This document shows, in pieces, positions 33,701-38,480 of a DNA stretch of 64,000 bases. Source of the stretch: Enoplolaimus lenunculus (taxonomy: Eukaryota; Nematoda; Enoplea; Enoplida; Thoracostomopsidae); NCBI GenBank assembly GCA_030248215.1, contig JASANG010002749.1:1-64000 (forward strand), read 5' to 3'. The notes beneath the pieces are model-generated. The model had not been told where the DNA came from, searched no databases, and saw only the letters and a list, made by a program, of their open reading frames with translations. The position numbers were made by a program, and so were the translations under genes. How positions within the stretch are numbered: the first letter of the stretch is position 1; every line of letters begins with the position of its first letter.

Positions 33701-36581
33701 TTGCGTTTGAGATTCGTAATATTTTTCAAATTTTATTATCCTGTTCGACAACTGTGGTGCTTTGTGTAAGTTCAAGTTTAAATTCAAAGTACATTTCAAC
33801 GGCGTAATTTCGTAGCTTAATGTCACTTTTACAGGCGTAATCCTTAAGTTTATTAATAAGCCTAAAGGTGCGGATAAGTCTAAAACTAAGCATAGCAGAA
33901 AACGTTGAAGCATAATAGTTCATGTCGGAGACCTACTTTATTGCTGTTTCGTGCAAAACAGGACGCCTCTGAAAGTAACATTGCAATTATGAAAATTTTC
34001 TCAAAAACTAATAACAATCGATATTCATTAATGTAAAAGTGGCTCATGTAAACACCAGGGGCGGAACTTTTCTCTGTGGGACTGCAATAGAGTAAGCTTA
34101 AGCTTTAGACTAATTTCTTTGCTTGGCATAGGCTTAGGCTTAGGAATATGCTCATAAAACTGTTCCGCCACTGTTCTTTACATTGGTCGTATAAGTGAAA
34201 ATGATTAATTTAATCAGGCGTTACTTTTTGTTCATTCAGGGTTCTTCTGGTGATCGCGGTGAAAAAGGTGAAAAGGTAAGACTGTTTTACTTTTACTGAA
34301 GCGGATTTGGTTTTCTGCTCTGACACCGCATTGTAGCCAGTGTTGTGACGCTTTTTGACGATCGCCAGAGACGGATCCAAAAATATCCGACGGTAGACGG
34401 CGGGTTTAGCGAATGTTATGAAACGCAAAAAATTGTAAAATGACACCTTATCGTATTATCACCAAACATTTTCTAAGTGGACAGAAAAATTGTAAGAAAA
34501 TTTGTGAGCCTAAAAATTGTATTTTTTACAAAAAAATTTCTGAGCCTAAAAATTGCATTTTTTACAAAAAAATTTCTGAGCCTAAAAATTGTATTTTTTA
34601 CAAAAAATTTCTGAGCCTAAAAATTGTATTTTTTACAAAAAAATTTCTGAGCCTAAAAATTGTATTTTTTACAAAAAAATTTCTGAGCCTAAAAATTGTA
34701 TTTTTTACAAAAAAATTTCCGAGCCTAAAAATTGTATTTTTTCAAAAAAATTTCTGAGCCTAAACATTACAAAAAAATTTCTGAGCCTAAAAATTGTATT
34801 TTTTACAAAAAATTTCTGAGCCTAAAAATTGTATTTTTTACAAAAAAATTTCTGAGCCTAAAAATGGCATTTTTTACAAAAAAATTTCTGAGCCTAAAAA
34901 TTGCATTTTTTACAAAAAAATTTCTGAGCCTAAAAATTGTATTTTTTACAAAAAAATTTCCGAGCCTAAAAATTGTATTTTTTACAAAAAAATTTCTGAG
35001 CCTAAAAATTGCATTTTTTACAAAAAAATTTCTGAGCCTAAAAATTGTATTTTTTACAAAAAAATTTCCGAGCCTAAAAATTGTATTTTTTCAAAAAAAT
35101 TTCTGAGCCTAAACATTACAAAAAAATTTCTGAGCCTAAAAATTGTATTTTTTACAAAAAATTTCTGAGCCTAAAATTTTTACTAAAAAATTTCTGAGCC
35201 TAAAAATTTTCTGAGCCTAAAAATTGTATTTTTTACAAAAAAATTTCTGAGCCTAAAAATTGTATTTTTTACAAAAACATTTCTGACGGCGAAATTTGTT
35301 AAATAGGAACATTGCTCAAAATCGGCTAACGATTTGTGAAAAGTGTAAAATTGCGTAAATTTCGATCAACCGCACCCTTATGCGTAACTCTAAGCTTTAG
35401 ATTAGTTTGTTGTAAGGTTAAATCTTGTACAACCGATATCTTTTTTACAGGGAAAAGTAAACGTTCTAAGAATATTTATGCGATCAAAATCAATGTACCA
35501 CATGCCAATTTTACTCAAAATATTTGTTTTAAAATGTTTTTTTATAAACTGATTTATGCTTTCAGGGATCGAAAGGTCTACGAGGAAAGACTGGACCTCA
35601 AGGATTACCGGTAAACACACAAAACTGTATTTATTCAGCGTATTTTTACAATAAAAAGTTAAAACTTGAACTGAAACAAATATTGTAAAACACTTTTGCA
35701 TTTCAAAAAAATAATTAGCAGAATTTTCGGTTCATAAATTATCAACTGTGTTTAATTCCTAAAATAGCAACCGGATCCACCCACTGGCCCCTGTGGAAAT
35801 ATGCGTAGATAATTGATTTTAGTCTGGTTCACATTTCAAATCTGCTCACAACCTATGCAATTGTTCACAATAAAAAATTTCATTTTGCCACCGAAAACAC
35901 TATAAGGTAAGGGTTAACTCTTGTCAATTTTCAAAAGTTCCATGCGTTACTCCTACCCTAACGCCAAAATTGCGTTAACCCTACCCTAACACAGGTTACA
36001 CCCCTACCTTAATACGTGTCACAAAACATTTTACAACACGCGTTATGGTTATAGGTTAACGCCATTTTTGAATTAAGGTATTGTGAACGCATGACAATTC
36101 TGAAACTTGACACATGTAAACCTTACCTTATAGTGTTTTCGGTGGCAAAATGAAGTTTTGTATTGTGAACGATGCACCAGCAGTAATCAATTATAGGTAA
36201 GTTTTCGACCCAGACACGTATCCAAACGGTTCATTCAGGCCGTAGCGTCTCGAACACGGAATACAACCAAAATTTTGTATTAAGATTAAGCTGGAATTAC
36301 CTGTTCCAACCAAATAAATCAAAGCGTATATATCATTTTCGTATGCTACGGTTATGGACATATGCTTAAATATTTAAAATTAATCTAAAGCTGATTTGCA
36401 AAATTTAATTTTGATTTTCAATCTGCAGCAGTTCAACAAATGACATGAATCGACAATTTTTGAATTAAGCAGTGTTCGTTACTGGCGTTTTTAGGGCATT
36501 CCTGGACTCGATGCAAATTGCCCAATTGGACCTGACGGTTTGTATTTGCCTGGTTGTGGCGCTGGGCCGAATCGACAATCG
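2068..36581 (+). CDS. MACIT-type (transmembrane, interrupted) collagen gene, 29 visible exons, 5' part outside window
   Basis: Twenty-nine AG/GT-bounded exons on the plus strand join in phase 0 at every junction to give about 745 codons of Gly-X-Y collagen broken by short non-collagenous stretches. The last one reads [18 protein letters not shown], which matches the C-terminal NC4 signature of vertebrate collagens XIII, XXIII and XXV (GLDA-CP-G-DGL-GC) as I remember it. No NC1/C4 domain of type IV and no fibrillar C-propeptide is present. Family knowledge: these are type II membrane collagens that trimerise, are shed by furin-like proteases and act in adhesion and at neuromuscular junctions. 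The first visible exon carries RGKR, a furin-type site. The cytoplasmic tail and membrane anchor must lie upstream of the window. Only two cysteines occur, both in the last exon. Exon assignments are from consensus splice sites and frame; intervening exons could be missed in long introns. Confidence 0.88.
2520..2564 (+). CDS. collagen exon 2: non-collagenous
   Basis: Fifteen codons ([15 protein letters not shown]) between tttcag and gtaagt, phase 0 on both sides. No Gly-X-Y. Assigned by splice signals and by frame continuity with the neighbours. Confidence 0.6.
2688..2884. mobile_element. MITE family A, diverged copy
   Basis: Ends CTATTTACACGTACAAG and GTTGCATGTATGAGTGGGG are worn versions of the family A termini, with GCAGCTGCAAATGATTCAC inside. 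Short open frames across it are artefacts. Confidence 0.7.
3094..3168 (+). CDS. collagen exon 3: start of the triple helix
   Basis: Twenty-five codons. The first 16 are basic and non-collagenous ([16 protein letters not shown], containing an RGD tripeptide), then GPPGPPGIM begins the helix. RGD can bind integrins when exposed; whether this one does is unknown. Donor is gtaaat. Confidence 0.8.
3615..3650 (+). CDS. collagen exon 4
   Basis: Twelve codons, [12 protein letters not shown], between tttcag and gtacgt. The 36-bp length is a whole number of Gly-X-Y-triplet 9-bp units. Confidence 0.85.
3690..3862. repeat. dispersed repeat (GGATCCGC end)
   Basis: Contains GCAAATGTTATGAAACGCAA, shared with 34408-34435, and ends TGGATCCGCTAGTGGACC. 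Related to the G/C-rich dispersed repeats at 16730, 19570 and 34370. Confidence 0.5.
4349..4400. repeat. (TA)n microsatellite
   Basis: A run of alternating T and A over about 50 bp, in the collagen intron before exon 5. Confidence 0.9.
4910..5128. mobile_element. MITE, family B (CTCAAATGTGTATAGCA ends)
   Basis: Left end GGCCCATATTCTCAAATG, right end CACATTTAAGTATACGGC; these are inverted repeats, and TGTGTATAGCAACTATCA pairs with TGATAGGTGCTGCACACA. About 219 bp, non-coding. Confidence 0.75.
5161..5328. mobile_element. small inverted-repeat element with GGCGGATCCA ends
   Basis: Starts GGCGGATCCATGG and ends CCTGGATCCGCC. G/C-rich ends, about 168 bp. The same terminus appears near 19686. Confidence 0.6.
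5641..5908. mobile_element. MITE, family C (CTACGACAATTCGTCG ends)
   Basis: Left end ACCGACAATTGGTCGACCG and right end GCGCGACGAATTGTCGTAG are inverted repeats. The interior has degenerate TTAGGAT/TTAGGTT hexamers. Same family as 25494, 38026 and 43761. Confidence 0.75.
5958..5993 (+). CDS. collagen exon 5
   Basis: Twelve codons, [12 protein letters not shown], bounded by tttcag and gtgagt. A CTACGAC-family inverted-repeat element ends about 50 bp upstream of the acceptor. Confidence 0.85.
6415..6450 (+). CDS. collagen exon 6
   Basis: Twelve codons, [12 protein letters not shown], bounded by ttttcag and gtaagt, phase 0. Confidence 0.85.
6562..6774. mobile_element. palindromic MITE, family D (GAGTCAA hairpin)
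   Basis: Ends ACACTGCAAAAATTGGTGAG and CACCATTTTTTGCAGTATA. The whole element is close to one long hairpin: GACTCTGGCGGAGTCGAATT mirrors its other half. Flanking TA suggests a Tc1/mariner-type target. It lies in the collagen intron before exon 7. Confidence 0.88.
7421..7462 (+). CDS. collagen exon 7
   Basis: Fourteen codons, [14 protein letters not shown]. The GIGLK end breaks the triplet register by two residues, a small helix imperfection. Acceptor is atttacag and donor gttagt. Confidence 0.83.
7571..7969. repeat. MITE family B duplicated in tandem (two units of about 181 bp)
   Basis: ACTCTCAAATGTGTATAGCA recurs at 7575 and 7756, a 181-bp period, with GAAGTAGAGCAAAGCATATG in both units. 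Only the right copy keeps the inverted end (CACATTTAAGATACGGGCC). Confidence 0.85.
8355..8396 (+). CDS. collagen exon 8
   Basis: Fourteen codons, [19 protein letters not shown] interrupts the triplets. Donor is gtaggt. This is the start of the first clear non-helical interruption, which continues in exon 9. Confidence 0.8.
8772..9064. mobile_element. MITE family A, complete, TTAA duplication
   Basis: TTAA at 8768-8771 and 9065-9068 flanks ends GCCCTATTCACCCGTGCAAG and ACTTGCAAGTGTGAATAGGG. A perfect TTAA duplication suggests piggyBac-like integration. Interior repeats of GCAAGTGCAGGTTGCAGCTG. Confidence 0.88.
9464..9760. mobile_element. palindromic MITE family D with internal duplication
   Basis: Begins TATACTGCAAAGAATGG and ends TTTTGCAGTGTA. 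The left arm from AATGGTGAGTCAAAGTGACT to GACTACACAAACTG is present twice about 79 bp apart, so the copy is longer than its relatives. Confidence 0.85.
9835..10067. mobile_element. TTAA-flanked element E carrying a tRNA-like segment
   Basis: TTAA at 9831-9834 and 10068-10071; inverted ends CCCTTTCTCACATGAATATT and GGCAACTCAATGTGAGAAGG. The reverse strand holds a tRNA-like B box (GAAGTTCGAATCC). Compared with 43113-43376 this copy lacks part of the tRNA-like core. Confidence 0.85.
10625..10669 (+). CDS. collagen exon 9: Gly/Pro-rich interruption
   Basis: Fifteen codons, [15 protein letters not shown], between ttttag and gtaatt. Not a regular Gly-X-Y stretch; with the end of exon 8 it forms a flexible interruption between helical segments. 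Confidence 0.7.
10836..11034. mobile_element. element E, truncated copy
   Basis: Left end CCTTTCTCACATGAATATTT is present. The reverse strand has a tRNA-like region with B box GGGGATCGAATC and an A-box-like TGAGTGGTCATCG. The right end is missing. Confidence 0.75.
11303..11531. mobile_element. G/C-rich hairpin MITE, family F (TTGCGCTATAC ends)
   Basis: Ends ATTGCGCTATACTTGACG and AATAGTATAGCGCAACG. The interior is made of CCGTCCGTCACC, CCGTACGGGTGACGGAC and similar words that pair with each other. Its base composition stands out from the A/T-rich surroundings. A second copy is at 55144. Confidence 0.85.
11631..11829. mobile_element. hAT-like MITE, family G (GTTACTTTAAGGGGCGT ends), perfect 8-bp TSD
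   Basis: ATATCAAT at 11623-11630 and 11830-11837 is a perfect 8-bp target duplication. Ends GGCCCACGTTACTTTCAGGG and CCTTAAAAGTAACATAGGCG. The interior carries TTAGGC hexamers (GGTTAGGCTTAGGCTTAGG). Confidence 0.9.
12124..12201 (+). CDS. collagen exon 10
   Basis: Twenty-six codons with a strong (GPP)-rich core, [19 protein letters not shown], then RSIKGDK. Acceptor is ttttcag and donor gtaagc. The GPP run should be a stable local helix. Confidence 0.9.
12420..12567. mobile_element. MITE family A, fragment
   Basis: GCAAACTTGCAACTGCCACT on the left and GTACGTGTGAATATGGC on the right are diverged family A sequence. Confidence 0.55.
12640..12693 (+). CDS. collagen exon 11
   Basis: Eighteen codons, [18 protein letters not shown], exactly 54 bp, the classic collagen exon size. 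Acceptor is attttcag and donor gtatac. Confidence 0.88.
13166..13192 (+). CDS. collagen exon 12
   Basis: A 27-bp micro-exon, GRPGKPGHK, between tttcag and gttaga. Phase 0 on both sides, so it can be skipped without a frame change. Confidence 0.8.
13311..13537. mobile_element. MITE family A, partial
   Basis: CTGCAAAAACTTGCACGTGT followed by GAATGGGGC is the right terminus; GTTCTTGCAGCTGCAAATTA lies inside. Left end lost. Confidence 0.7.
14217..14318 (+). CDS. collagen exon 13
   Basis: Thirty-four codons beginning [19 protein letters not shown] and ending [10 protein letters not shown], basic at its end. Acceptor is ctccag and donor gtaagg. Confidence 0.88.
14381..14495. mobile_element. family G MITE, left part only
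   Basis: GGCCATGTTACTTTTAGAGG and CGTAACATTAGTATAAGCAT match the left end of family G, followed by degenerate hexamers (AAGCCTTTACGC). No right end. Confidence 0.5.
15000..15539 (+). CDS. collagen exon 14: unusually long (540 bp) helical exon
   Basis: A single 180-codon exon from a ttttcag acceptor to a gtttgt donor. It encodes a regular helix from [12 protein letters not shown] to GKDGLPGQK, broken once by [14 protein letters not shown], a polar Asn/Gln/Thr linker. It is several times larger than any other exon in the gene and equals sixty 9-bp units, suggesting fusion of smaller exons by intron loss. The open frame runs upstream to 14814 only because the preceding intron is open by chance. 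Confidence 0.92.
15671..15738. repeat. (TTG)n microsatellite
   Basis: About 22 TTG units with one interruption, in the 379-bp intron between collagen exons 14 and 15. Confidence 0.95.
15919..16035 (+). CDS. collagen exon 15
   Basis: Thirty-nine codons: [15 protein letters not shown], an imperfection (VTVK, then IA), then [12 protein letters not shown]. Acceptor is attttcag and donor gttagt. A TTG-repeat microsatellite lies in the intron just upstream. Confidence 0.9.
16113..16366. mobile_element. MITE family A, nearly complete
   Basis: TTAA at 16109-16112, ends GCCCTATTCACACGTGCAAG and AAGCACGTGTGAATAGGGC, then TTTA. Close to the copies at 8772 and 40346 (shared CATCAGCCAATGAGAAAGCG). Confidence 0.85.
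16548..16860. repeat. family H (GGTGCAACCGG) fragments
   Basis: AAGGTGTAACCGGATATTTA, CCGTTTCCGGTAAAAATC and ACCGGAAGCGGATATTCGG are the CCGGA-rich words of family H, seen complete at 46994 and 56428. No intact ends. Confidence 0.5.
17752..17823 (+). CDS. collagen exon 16: highly basic, second furin-like motif
   Basis: Twenty-four codons, [14 protein letters not shown] then [10 protein letters not shown]. The end repeats the RRGKRG motif of exon 1 and is followed by Lys-Lys, so it could be an internal proprotein-convertase site or a heparin-binding cluster. Donor is gtaaaa (weak); acceptor is tttacag. Confidence 0.8.
17940..18165. repeat. dispersed repeat, family I (GTAGCCAG / CAAGCAAGGTTGA)
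   Basis: Shares ATACCAAGGGTTTCGATGGC, then a CTTATAAGCAAGGTTGA word, with 19707-19860, 20090-20200 and 20651-20789. Confidence 0.5.
18683..19069. mobile_element. inverted-repeat element, family J (CGGGTAAA)
   Basis: Left end ACCAGAGCTGCGCAAGTACC and right end GGGTAAAGCGCAACGCTGGT are inverted repeats. The interior repeats CGCGGGTAAA on both strands. Related words occur at 37640-37900. Confidence 0.65.
19707..19860. repeat. family I dispersed repeat
   Basis: GTAGCCAGCCCTCCTTGCTA at the left, GTTGACTTACAAGCAAGGTT inside. Surrounded at 19350-20230 by other copies or fragments of G/C-rich repeats (GGATCC words). Confidence 0.55.
20651..20789. mobile_element. family I element with short inverted ends
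   Basis: AGTAGCCAGCTTAC at the left and CCCCATTGGCTACGG at the right; GTTGACTTACAAGCAAGGTT inside. About 139 bp. Confidence 0.6.
20800..22160. other. long intron segment, no feature recognised
   Basis: A/T-rich sequence in the 5.5-kb intron before collagen exon 17. Short open frames at 21168-21380 (plus) and 21970-22152 (minus) have no splice support or recognisable motif. Confidence 0.5.
22165..22556. repeat. 124-bp tandem triplication
   Basis: GATTGGATA recurs at 22187, 22311 and 22435, giving a constant 124-bp period. Each unit has GAAAAACGGTTAA, CCATTGGCTATTT and CTTGAAATGCAACTTATTAC. CCATTGGCT contains an inverted CCAAT-type box, so each unit may present one; that is only suggestive. 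Confidence 0.88.
22963..23141. mobile_element. family G hAT-like MITE
   Basis: Ends GGCCAATGTGATGTTTTGGG and CCCCTTAAAGTAACATAGGC; flanks GAAATCAT and AAAATCAT are a near-perfect 8-bp duplication. Interior AAGCCTAAGCCTAAGCG hexamers. Confidence 0.88.
23063..23306. repeat. tandem duplication (about 122 bp) of family G right end and flank
   Basis: AATCTAGAATCTAAACCCAC to CATAATACTCAGTTTGACCA occurs twice, at 23071 and 23193. The duplication begins inside the element and extends into flanking intron, so it post-dates the insertion. Confidence 0.9.
23378..23533 (+). CDS. collagen exon 17: NC interruption then helix
   Basis: Fifty-two codons. After GERGEIG comes a roughly 15-residue non-collagenous stretch ([16 protein letters not shown]), predicted amphipathic and helical, then a regular helix, [16 protein letters not shown], to GDPGYP. 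MACIT collagens have short alpha-helical NC segments that seed trimerisation; this is a candidate. It follows a 5.5-kb intron. Confidence 0.88.
24080..24200. mobile_element. family K (GAGTTGATT) MITE fragment
   Basis: AGAATGAGTTGAATCACTCA and GAGTTAATTAATCAACTCAC match the interior and arms of the element at 58767-58999. Confidence 0.6.
24272..24373 (+). CDS. collagen exon 18
   Basis: Thirty-four codons: [15 protein letters not shown], an acidic interruption [10 protein letters not shown], then GLRGPQGLP. Acceptor is tttttag and donor gtaaac. The interruption is helix-prone and may act with that in exon 17. Confidence 0.87.
24599..24877. mobile_element. family L MITE (TATAGAACAGGGCCGGA variant) with hexamer core
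   Basis: Ends TCCGTGTATAGAACAGGGCC and GGCCCTGTTCTATACATGAG. The interior is mostly TTAGGC units mixed with CCATCCTTACGC. A close cousin of the family M elements that have AAAGAACAGGGGCGG ends. Confidence 0.88.
24991..25071 (+). CDS. collagen exon 19
   Basis: Twenty-seven codons of uninterrupted helix, [20 protein letters not shown] through GLPGPP, 81 bp. Acceptor is attttag and donor gtaagt. Confidence 0.9.
25218..25364. mobile_element. family M hAT-like MITE
   Basis: Ends GGCCAATGTAAAGAACAGG and CCTGATCTTTACATGGGCC. GCAACATGG flanks both sides. The interior has AAGTCTAAACCTAAGCC then CTTAAGCTTACTCTATTGC, which is the family M core. Confidence 0.9.
25494..27054. mobile_element. family C element hosting the expanded hexamer array
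   Basis: Left end TCTACGATAATTCATCGCCC then GACAACTTGTCGC; right end GACGACGAATTGTTGTGA. These match the family C termini (compare 38026-38200). Everything between is the array described separately. The element fills almost the whole intron between collagen exons 19 and 20. Confidence 0.75.
25566..27016. repeat. (GCCTAA)n = (TTAGGC)n hexamer satellite with 36-bp higher-order unit
   Basis: About 1.45 kb, roughly 240 hexamers. The commonest higher-order unit is four GCCTAA followed by GCTTAA and GTCTAA, 36 bp. Shorter (30-bp) units with three GCCTAA and rarer GCATAA variants also occur. The hexamer is identical to the nematode telomere repeat, but here it is interstitial, inside an intron and inside a transposon. 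Long open frames on both strands (Lys-Pro or Leu-Arg/Gly-Leu repeats) are products of the 6-bp period, not genes. Confidence 0.97.
27090..27125 (+). CDS. collagen exon 20
   Basis: Twelve codons, [12 protein letters not shown], a non-helical linker with exon 21. The element holding the 1.45-kb hexamer array ends only about 36 bp before this acceptor (cattttag). Donor is gtaagt. Confidence 0.8.
27325..27524. mobile_element. family M MITE, perfect 8-bp TSD
   Basis: TATTTTTG flanks both ends exactly. Ends GGCTCATGTAAACATCAGGG and CCCCTGTTCTTTACATGGGCC (last 20 shared). Core hexamers in TTAGGC orientation. Confidence 0.92.
27708..27740 (+). CDS. collagen exon 21
   Basis: Eleven codons, [11 protein letters not shown], between attatag and gtaaga. 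It completes the interruption begun in exon 20 and resumes Gly-X-Y. Confidence 0.8.
28192..28376. mobile_element. family M MITE
   Basis: AATATCA flanks both ends. Ends GGCCAATGTAAAGAACACGG and CCCTGATCGTTTACATGGGC. Core in GCCTAA orientation. Confidence 0.9.
29187..29222 (+). CDS. collagen exon 22
   Basis: Twelve codons, [12 protein letters not shown], bounded by ttctag and gtattt. Confidence 0.82.
29525..29712. repeat. G/C-rich dispersed repeat
   Basis: GGGGCTCCCCCCAAACACGA to GGGGTGGCTGCTCCGGCCCTG region; related words (GTGGTTGGCTGCCCTGACCC) at 13745-13855. Open frames on both strands are likely artefacts of G/C-richness. Confidence 0.4.
30058..30120 (+). CDS. collagen exon 23
   Basis: Twenty-one codons of regular helix, [18 protein letters not shown] then GLP, 63 bp, between tttttag and gtacgt. 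Confidence 0.87.
30208..30261 (+). CDS. possible alternative terminal exon of the collagen (in-frame stop)
   Basis: Eighty-seven bases after exon 23, a tttttag acceptor is followed in phase 0 by [17 protein letters not shown] and then TAG. If used, it would end the collagen before the last helical block and NC4. No usable phase-0 donor exists before the stop, so it cannot be an ordinary internal exon. It may be a chance frame. Confidence 0.2.
   Translation, partial: GPASSEMAGLKHIPKFL
30415..30631. mobile_element. family C MITE with a family D fragment inside
   Basis: GACGAGACAACTTGTAATTT at the left and CCAATTGTCGTAGATTCC at the right. CTGCAAAAAATGAGAGTCAA to CACTTTTGCAGTG at about 30513-30556 is a shortened family D hairpin inserted into it. 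Confidence 0.65.
30710..30781 (+). CDS. collagen exon 24
   Basis: Twenty-four codons of helix, [20 protein letters not shown] then PGSS, 72 bp. Acceptor is gtttcag and donor gtatgt. Confidence 0.88.
30929..31063. mobile_element. family M MITE, worn left end
   Basis: CAGAGCCGTAACGGTAGTAT at the left and CCGCCCCTGATCTTTACATG at the right; short hexamer core. Confidence 0.75.
31403..31979. mobile_element. family K MITE hosting a 22-bp minisatellite
   Basis: Left CACTGTGAATTATTTTAGC with ATGAGTTGAATCATTCAGTC, right GGGAATTTCAGTGTT. The same arms are found at 58767-58999 without an array, so the array grew within this copy. Confidence 0.8.
31517..31905. repeat. 22-bp minisatellite, about 17-18 copies
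   Basis: Unit GAGAATCAACTCAACTCAGAGT repeated (22 bp; first 20 GAGAATCAACTCAACTCAGA). Copies are almost identical; two or three have GAGCATC in place of GAGAATC. High homogeneity means recent expansion. Confidence 0.97.
32104..32362. mobile_element. family L MITE
   Basis: AGCTCATGTATAAAACAGGG and CCCTGTACTATACATGAACC ends. Core of GCCTAA hexamers with insertions of GTAAGAATGAGCCTA words. Confidence 0.85.
32873..33080. mobile_element. family M MITE, 8-bp TSD
   Basis: Flanks CAAATATT and CAAATGTT. Ends GGCCAATGTAAAGAACAGAC and CCCTGATCTTTACATGCGCC. Hexamer core in GCCTAA orientation. Confidence 0.9.
33158..33184 (+). CDS. collagen exon 25
   Basis: A 27-bp exon, GQPGERGDR, between gttttag and gtaagt. 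Confidence 0.82.
33563..33607 (+). CDS. collagen exon 26
   Basis: Fifteen codons, [15 protein letters not shown], 45 bp, between attttag and gtaagt. Confidence 0.86.
34041..34188. mobile_element. family M MITE
   Basis: GGCTCATGTAAACACCAGGG and CACTGTTCTTTACATTGGTC ends; TTAGGC core. It ends about 50 bp before exon 27. Confidence 0.88.
34240..34275 (+). CDS. collagen exon 27
   Basis: Twelve codons, [12 protein letters not shown], bounded by attcag and gtaaga. The following intron holds the 36-bp minisatellite. Confidence 0.86.
34370..34500. repeat. dispersed repeat flanking the 36-bp array
   Basis: GACGGATCCAAAAATATCCG and GCGAATGTTATGAAACGCAA match 3690-3862; TTCTGACGGCGAAATTTG at 35280 may be its far side, so the minisatellite probably grew inside this repeat. 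Confidence 0.5.
34504..35290. repeat. 36-bp minisatellite, about 21 copies
   Basis: Unit starts GAGCCTAAAAATTGTATTTT and continues TTACAAAAAAATTTCT (36 bp). Copy variants: GCATTTT, a 35-bp unit lacking one A, and a shortened AACATTACAAAA unit that occurs twice about 360 bp apart, so a block of about ten units was duplicated. Open frames through it are artefacts. Confidence 0.96.
35566..35610 (+). CDS. collagen exon 28
   Basis: Fifteen codons, [15 protein letters not shown], between tttcag and gtaaac; last complete helical block before NC4. Confidence 0.87.
35861..36171. mobile_element. MITE, family N, long (about 55-bp) inverted ends
   Basis: Left TTGTTCACAATAAAAAATTT then GCCACCGAAAACACTATAAG; right GTGTTTTCGGTGGCAAAATG then TATTGTGAACGA. 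About 311 bp. Interior CCCTACCCTAACGCC words. Confidence 0.88.
36495..36581 (+). CDS. collagen exon 29: C-terminal NC4 signature
   Basis: Twenty-nine codons from [21 protein letters not shown] to GAGPNRQS, followed by a consensus gtaagt. The pattern GLDA-CP-G-DGL-x-x-x-GC is the best identifier of the gene as a MACIT collagen. In vertebrate members the protein ends two or three residues after the second Cys; here a donor follows, so the chain is probably extended by another exon. If unspliced, it would add 11 residues and stop near 36619. Confidence 0.9.
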
Positions 36582-36740
36582 GTAAGTTTAGACTCGAACC
36601 GGTTCAAAAACGAATAACATTTTTTGGATTTTGGCTACACAAACGGTTCATTTTAGAGTTTAACTAATATTAAAAACATTTTGAAAGATTCAGTTTAAAA
36701 CCGCTGTTTATATAACTAAACCTAGAACGCCCCACGTACT

Positions 36741-36953
36741 TACACTGCAAAAAATGGTGTGTCAAATTGACTCTTTCCAAAATTGGCTATACGGGACTAC
36801 ACAAACTGAGTCAAATTCGACTGCGCCAGAATCAAATTTGACTCACTGAGTCGCATGTTTGACTATGGCGGAGCTGAAGTTGAGTCAGTTTGTGTAGTCC
36901 GGTAGAGCCTATTTCGGAGAGAGTCAATTTGACTCACCACTTTCTCCAGTCTA
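36741..36953. mobile_element. palindromic MITE family D
   Basis: Starts TACACTGCAAAAAATGG; right arm GAGAGTCAATTTGACTCACC. Hairpin with central TGACTCACTGAGTCGCATG. In the intron after collagen exon 29. Confidence 0.88.
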
Positions 36954-37480
36954 CATATTTCAGGCACTGTTCCGGCTGATTGTGTATACACATATATAAT
37001 ATGCAAATTAATACTTAATTTTCTAGTTTTAAGTCGAATTTGTATAGGATTGGTTCAAATTATGTTCTGTAAGAACATTTATCAGATGGCCTGTAGGCTG
37101 TCTTTATTAATGGTGTCGCGAAATTGTTACGGTAGGTTGGCATCAGTTGAAAATATTGCAACCAAATAGACTAATTTTTTTACGTAATTCCTGTGGCTCC
37201 TGTGTCTACAGAATTGTGAGAAATAATTAAATTTTAGAACGTAAAAGTATCATACGGGTAAGAATATTTGAGTTTTTCTGTGCGATTTACAACTACAGAA
37301 CTGCGATCTGTGCTTAAAACTTAATTGCGCTGCAGTCACTCACTTCTTAGCTTAATGTTTAATTTTGATGATGTAATGTTGCTGTTATCCTGTGTCCTGT
37401 ACTCGAGTAGTTATACTGCGCAAGTGTTTGTTGTGATTTTTCTTGATTTGCTCGTTTCGTATTGAACTGTGTATATCCTT

Positions 37481-37640
37481 GGCCCATATTATCAAATGCG
37501 TATAGCACCTATCACCAGTTAGTAATAGGTTTTTAAACTAACGAACTGCTACAATTGCAGATTTTAAAATTTGCATAGTAGGGTTAACCGAATGCAACAA
37601 AATATGCTGAATTTCAAACTTCACCGTATTCTAAAGATGG
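37481..37640. mobile_element. family B MITE, left part
   Basis: GGCCCATATTATCAAATGCG then GTATAGCACCTATCACCAGT; the right end is missing and family J-like CGGGTA words follow to about 37900. Confidence 0.6.
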
Positions 37641-38025
37641 ACCGGGTAAGAAATTTCTAACGCGGCGGTAGCGCCGGGTAAAAAATCCCAAAGGTAAAAA
37701 TTTGCTAGTTTTTACTCACCTAAAATTTGGATAACAAACGGCAAACTTTTGGTTAAGCAAATGTTGTATTTTAACAATTTATGAAATTAACCTTACAGAA
37801 AAATAGGTTAATGAAGTTGTGACGCGAGTTATGTAATATTACGCTGGTATATCCGCGGGCAAAGAAACTATAGTTGTTTGAAGCTAAAACACAAGCCGGG
37901 TAAGAAATCTTCCCACTCTTTGCGTATGTCATTTTCGTATAACCTTAACTTCTTGAAATGCTTGTTTGTGGTCTATTCCTATGTTGCTTTTTTGTAGTAA
38001 CAATTCTATTTGGCTTCAAAATGGT

Positions 38026-38200
38026 ATCACGACAATTCGTCTACCGACAACTTGTAATTCGAAATTTCGTCGACTTGACAATACGTCGCTCATAATTAGC
38101 TTAGGCTTACGCTTAGGCTTAGATGTTACGTTTAGGATTATGCTTAGACTTTAGGTTTTAGGAATGCGACAAGTTGTCGGTCGACGAATCGTTGTAGATT
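38026..38200. mobile_element. family C MITE, compact copy
   Basis: ATCACGACAATTCGTCTACC and GGTCGACGAATCGTTGTAG ends. A short interior of TTAGGC/TTACGC hexamers: the likely ancestral size before the expansion seen at 25494-27054. Confidence 0.85.
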
Positions 38201-38480
38201 CTTTAAAATTACAGCGATACATTGATTGTTGCTTATTTTACTCTGTTGTCTATTAGTTGCTGTTTGCAAGCGAAATGTTAAACACGCAGGTTATTACGTT
38301 TTAATTGGGATTCTGTAATAAAAAGTTTATATGTCCACCCTTGAACGGTTACTATATTCCTCCGCTACAGATTGCTGATAATCAATTGGGTGTCTATGCT
38401 ACACAGAATCGTTTACTTTAAATTCAGTATGCCACCGACTCAAGTTTGCTCAACAAAACTTTTAAAATACACCGCATTAA

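Noticed and set aside
34440-35168. Overlapping open frames of 70-124 codons ([14 protein letters not shown] repeats)
   Set aside because: Products of the 36-bp minisatellite whose length is a multiple of three; seen in more than one frame.
2068-36581. Type IV or fibrillar collagen
   Set aside because: No NC1/C4 domain, no C-propeptide and no Cys in the helix; the end matches the MACIT NC4 pattern.
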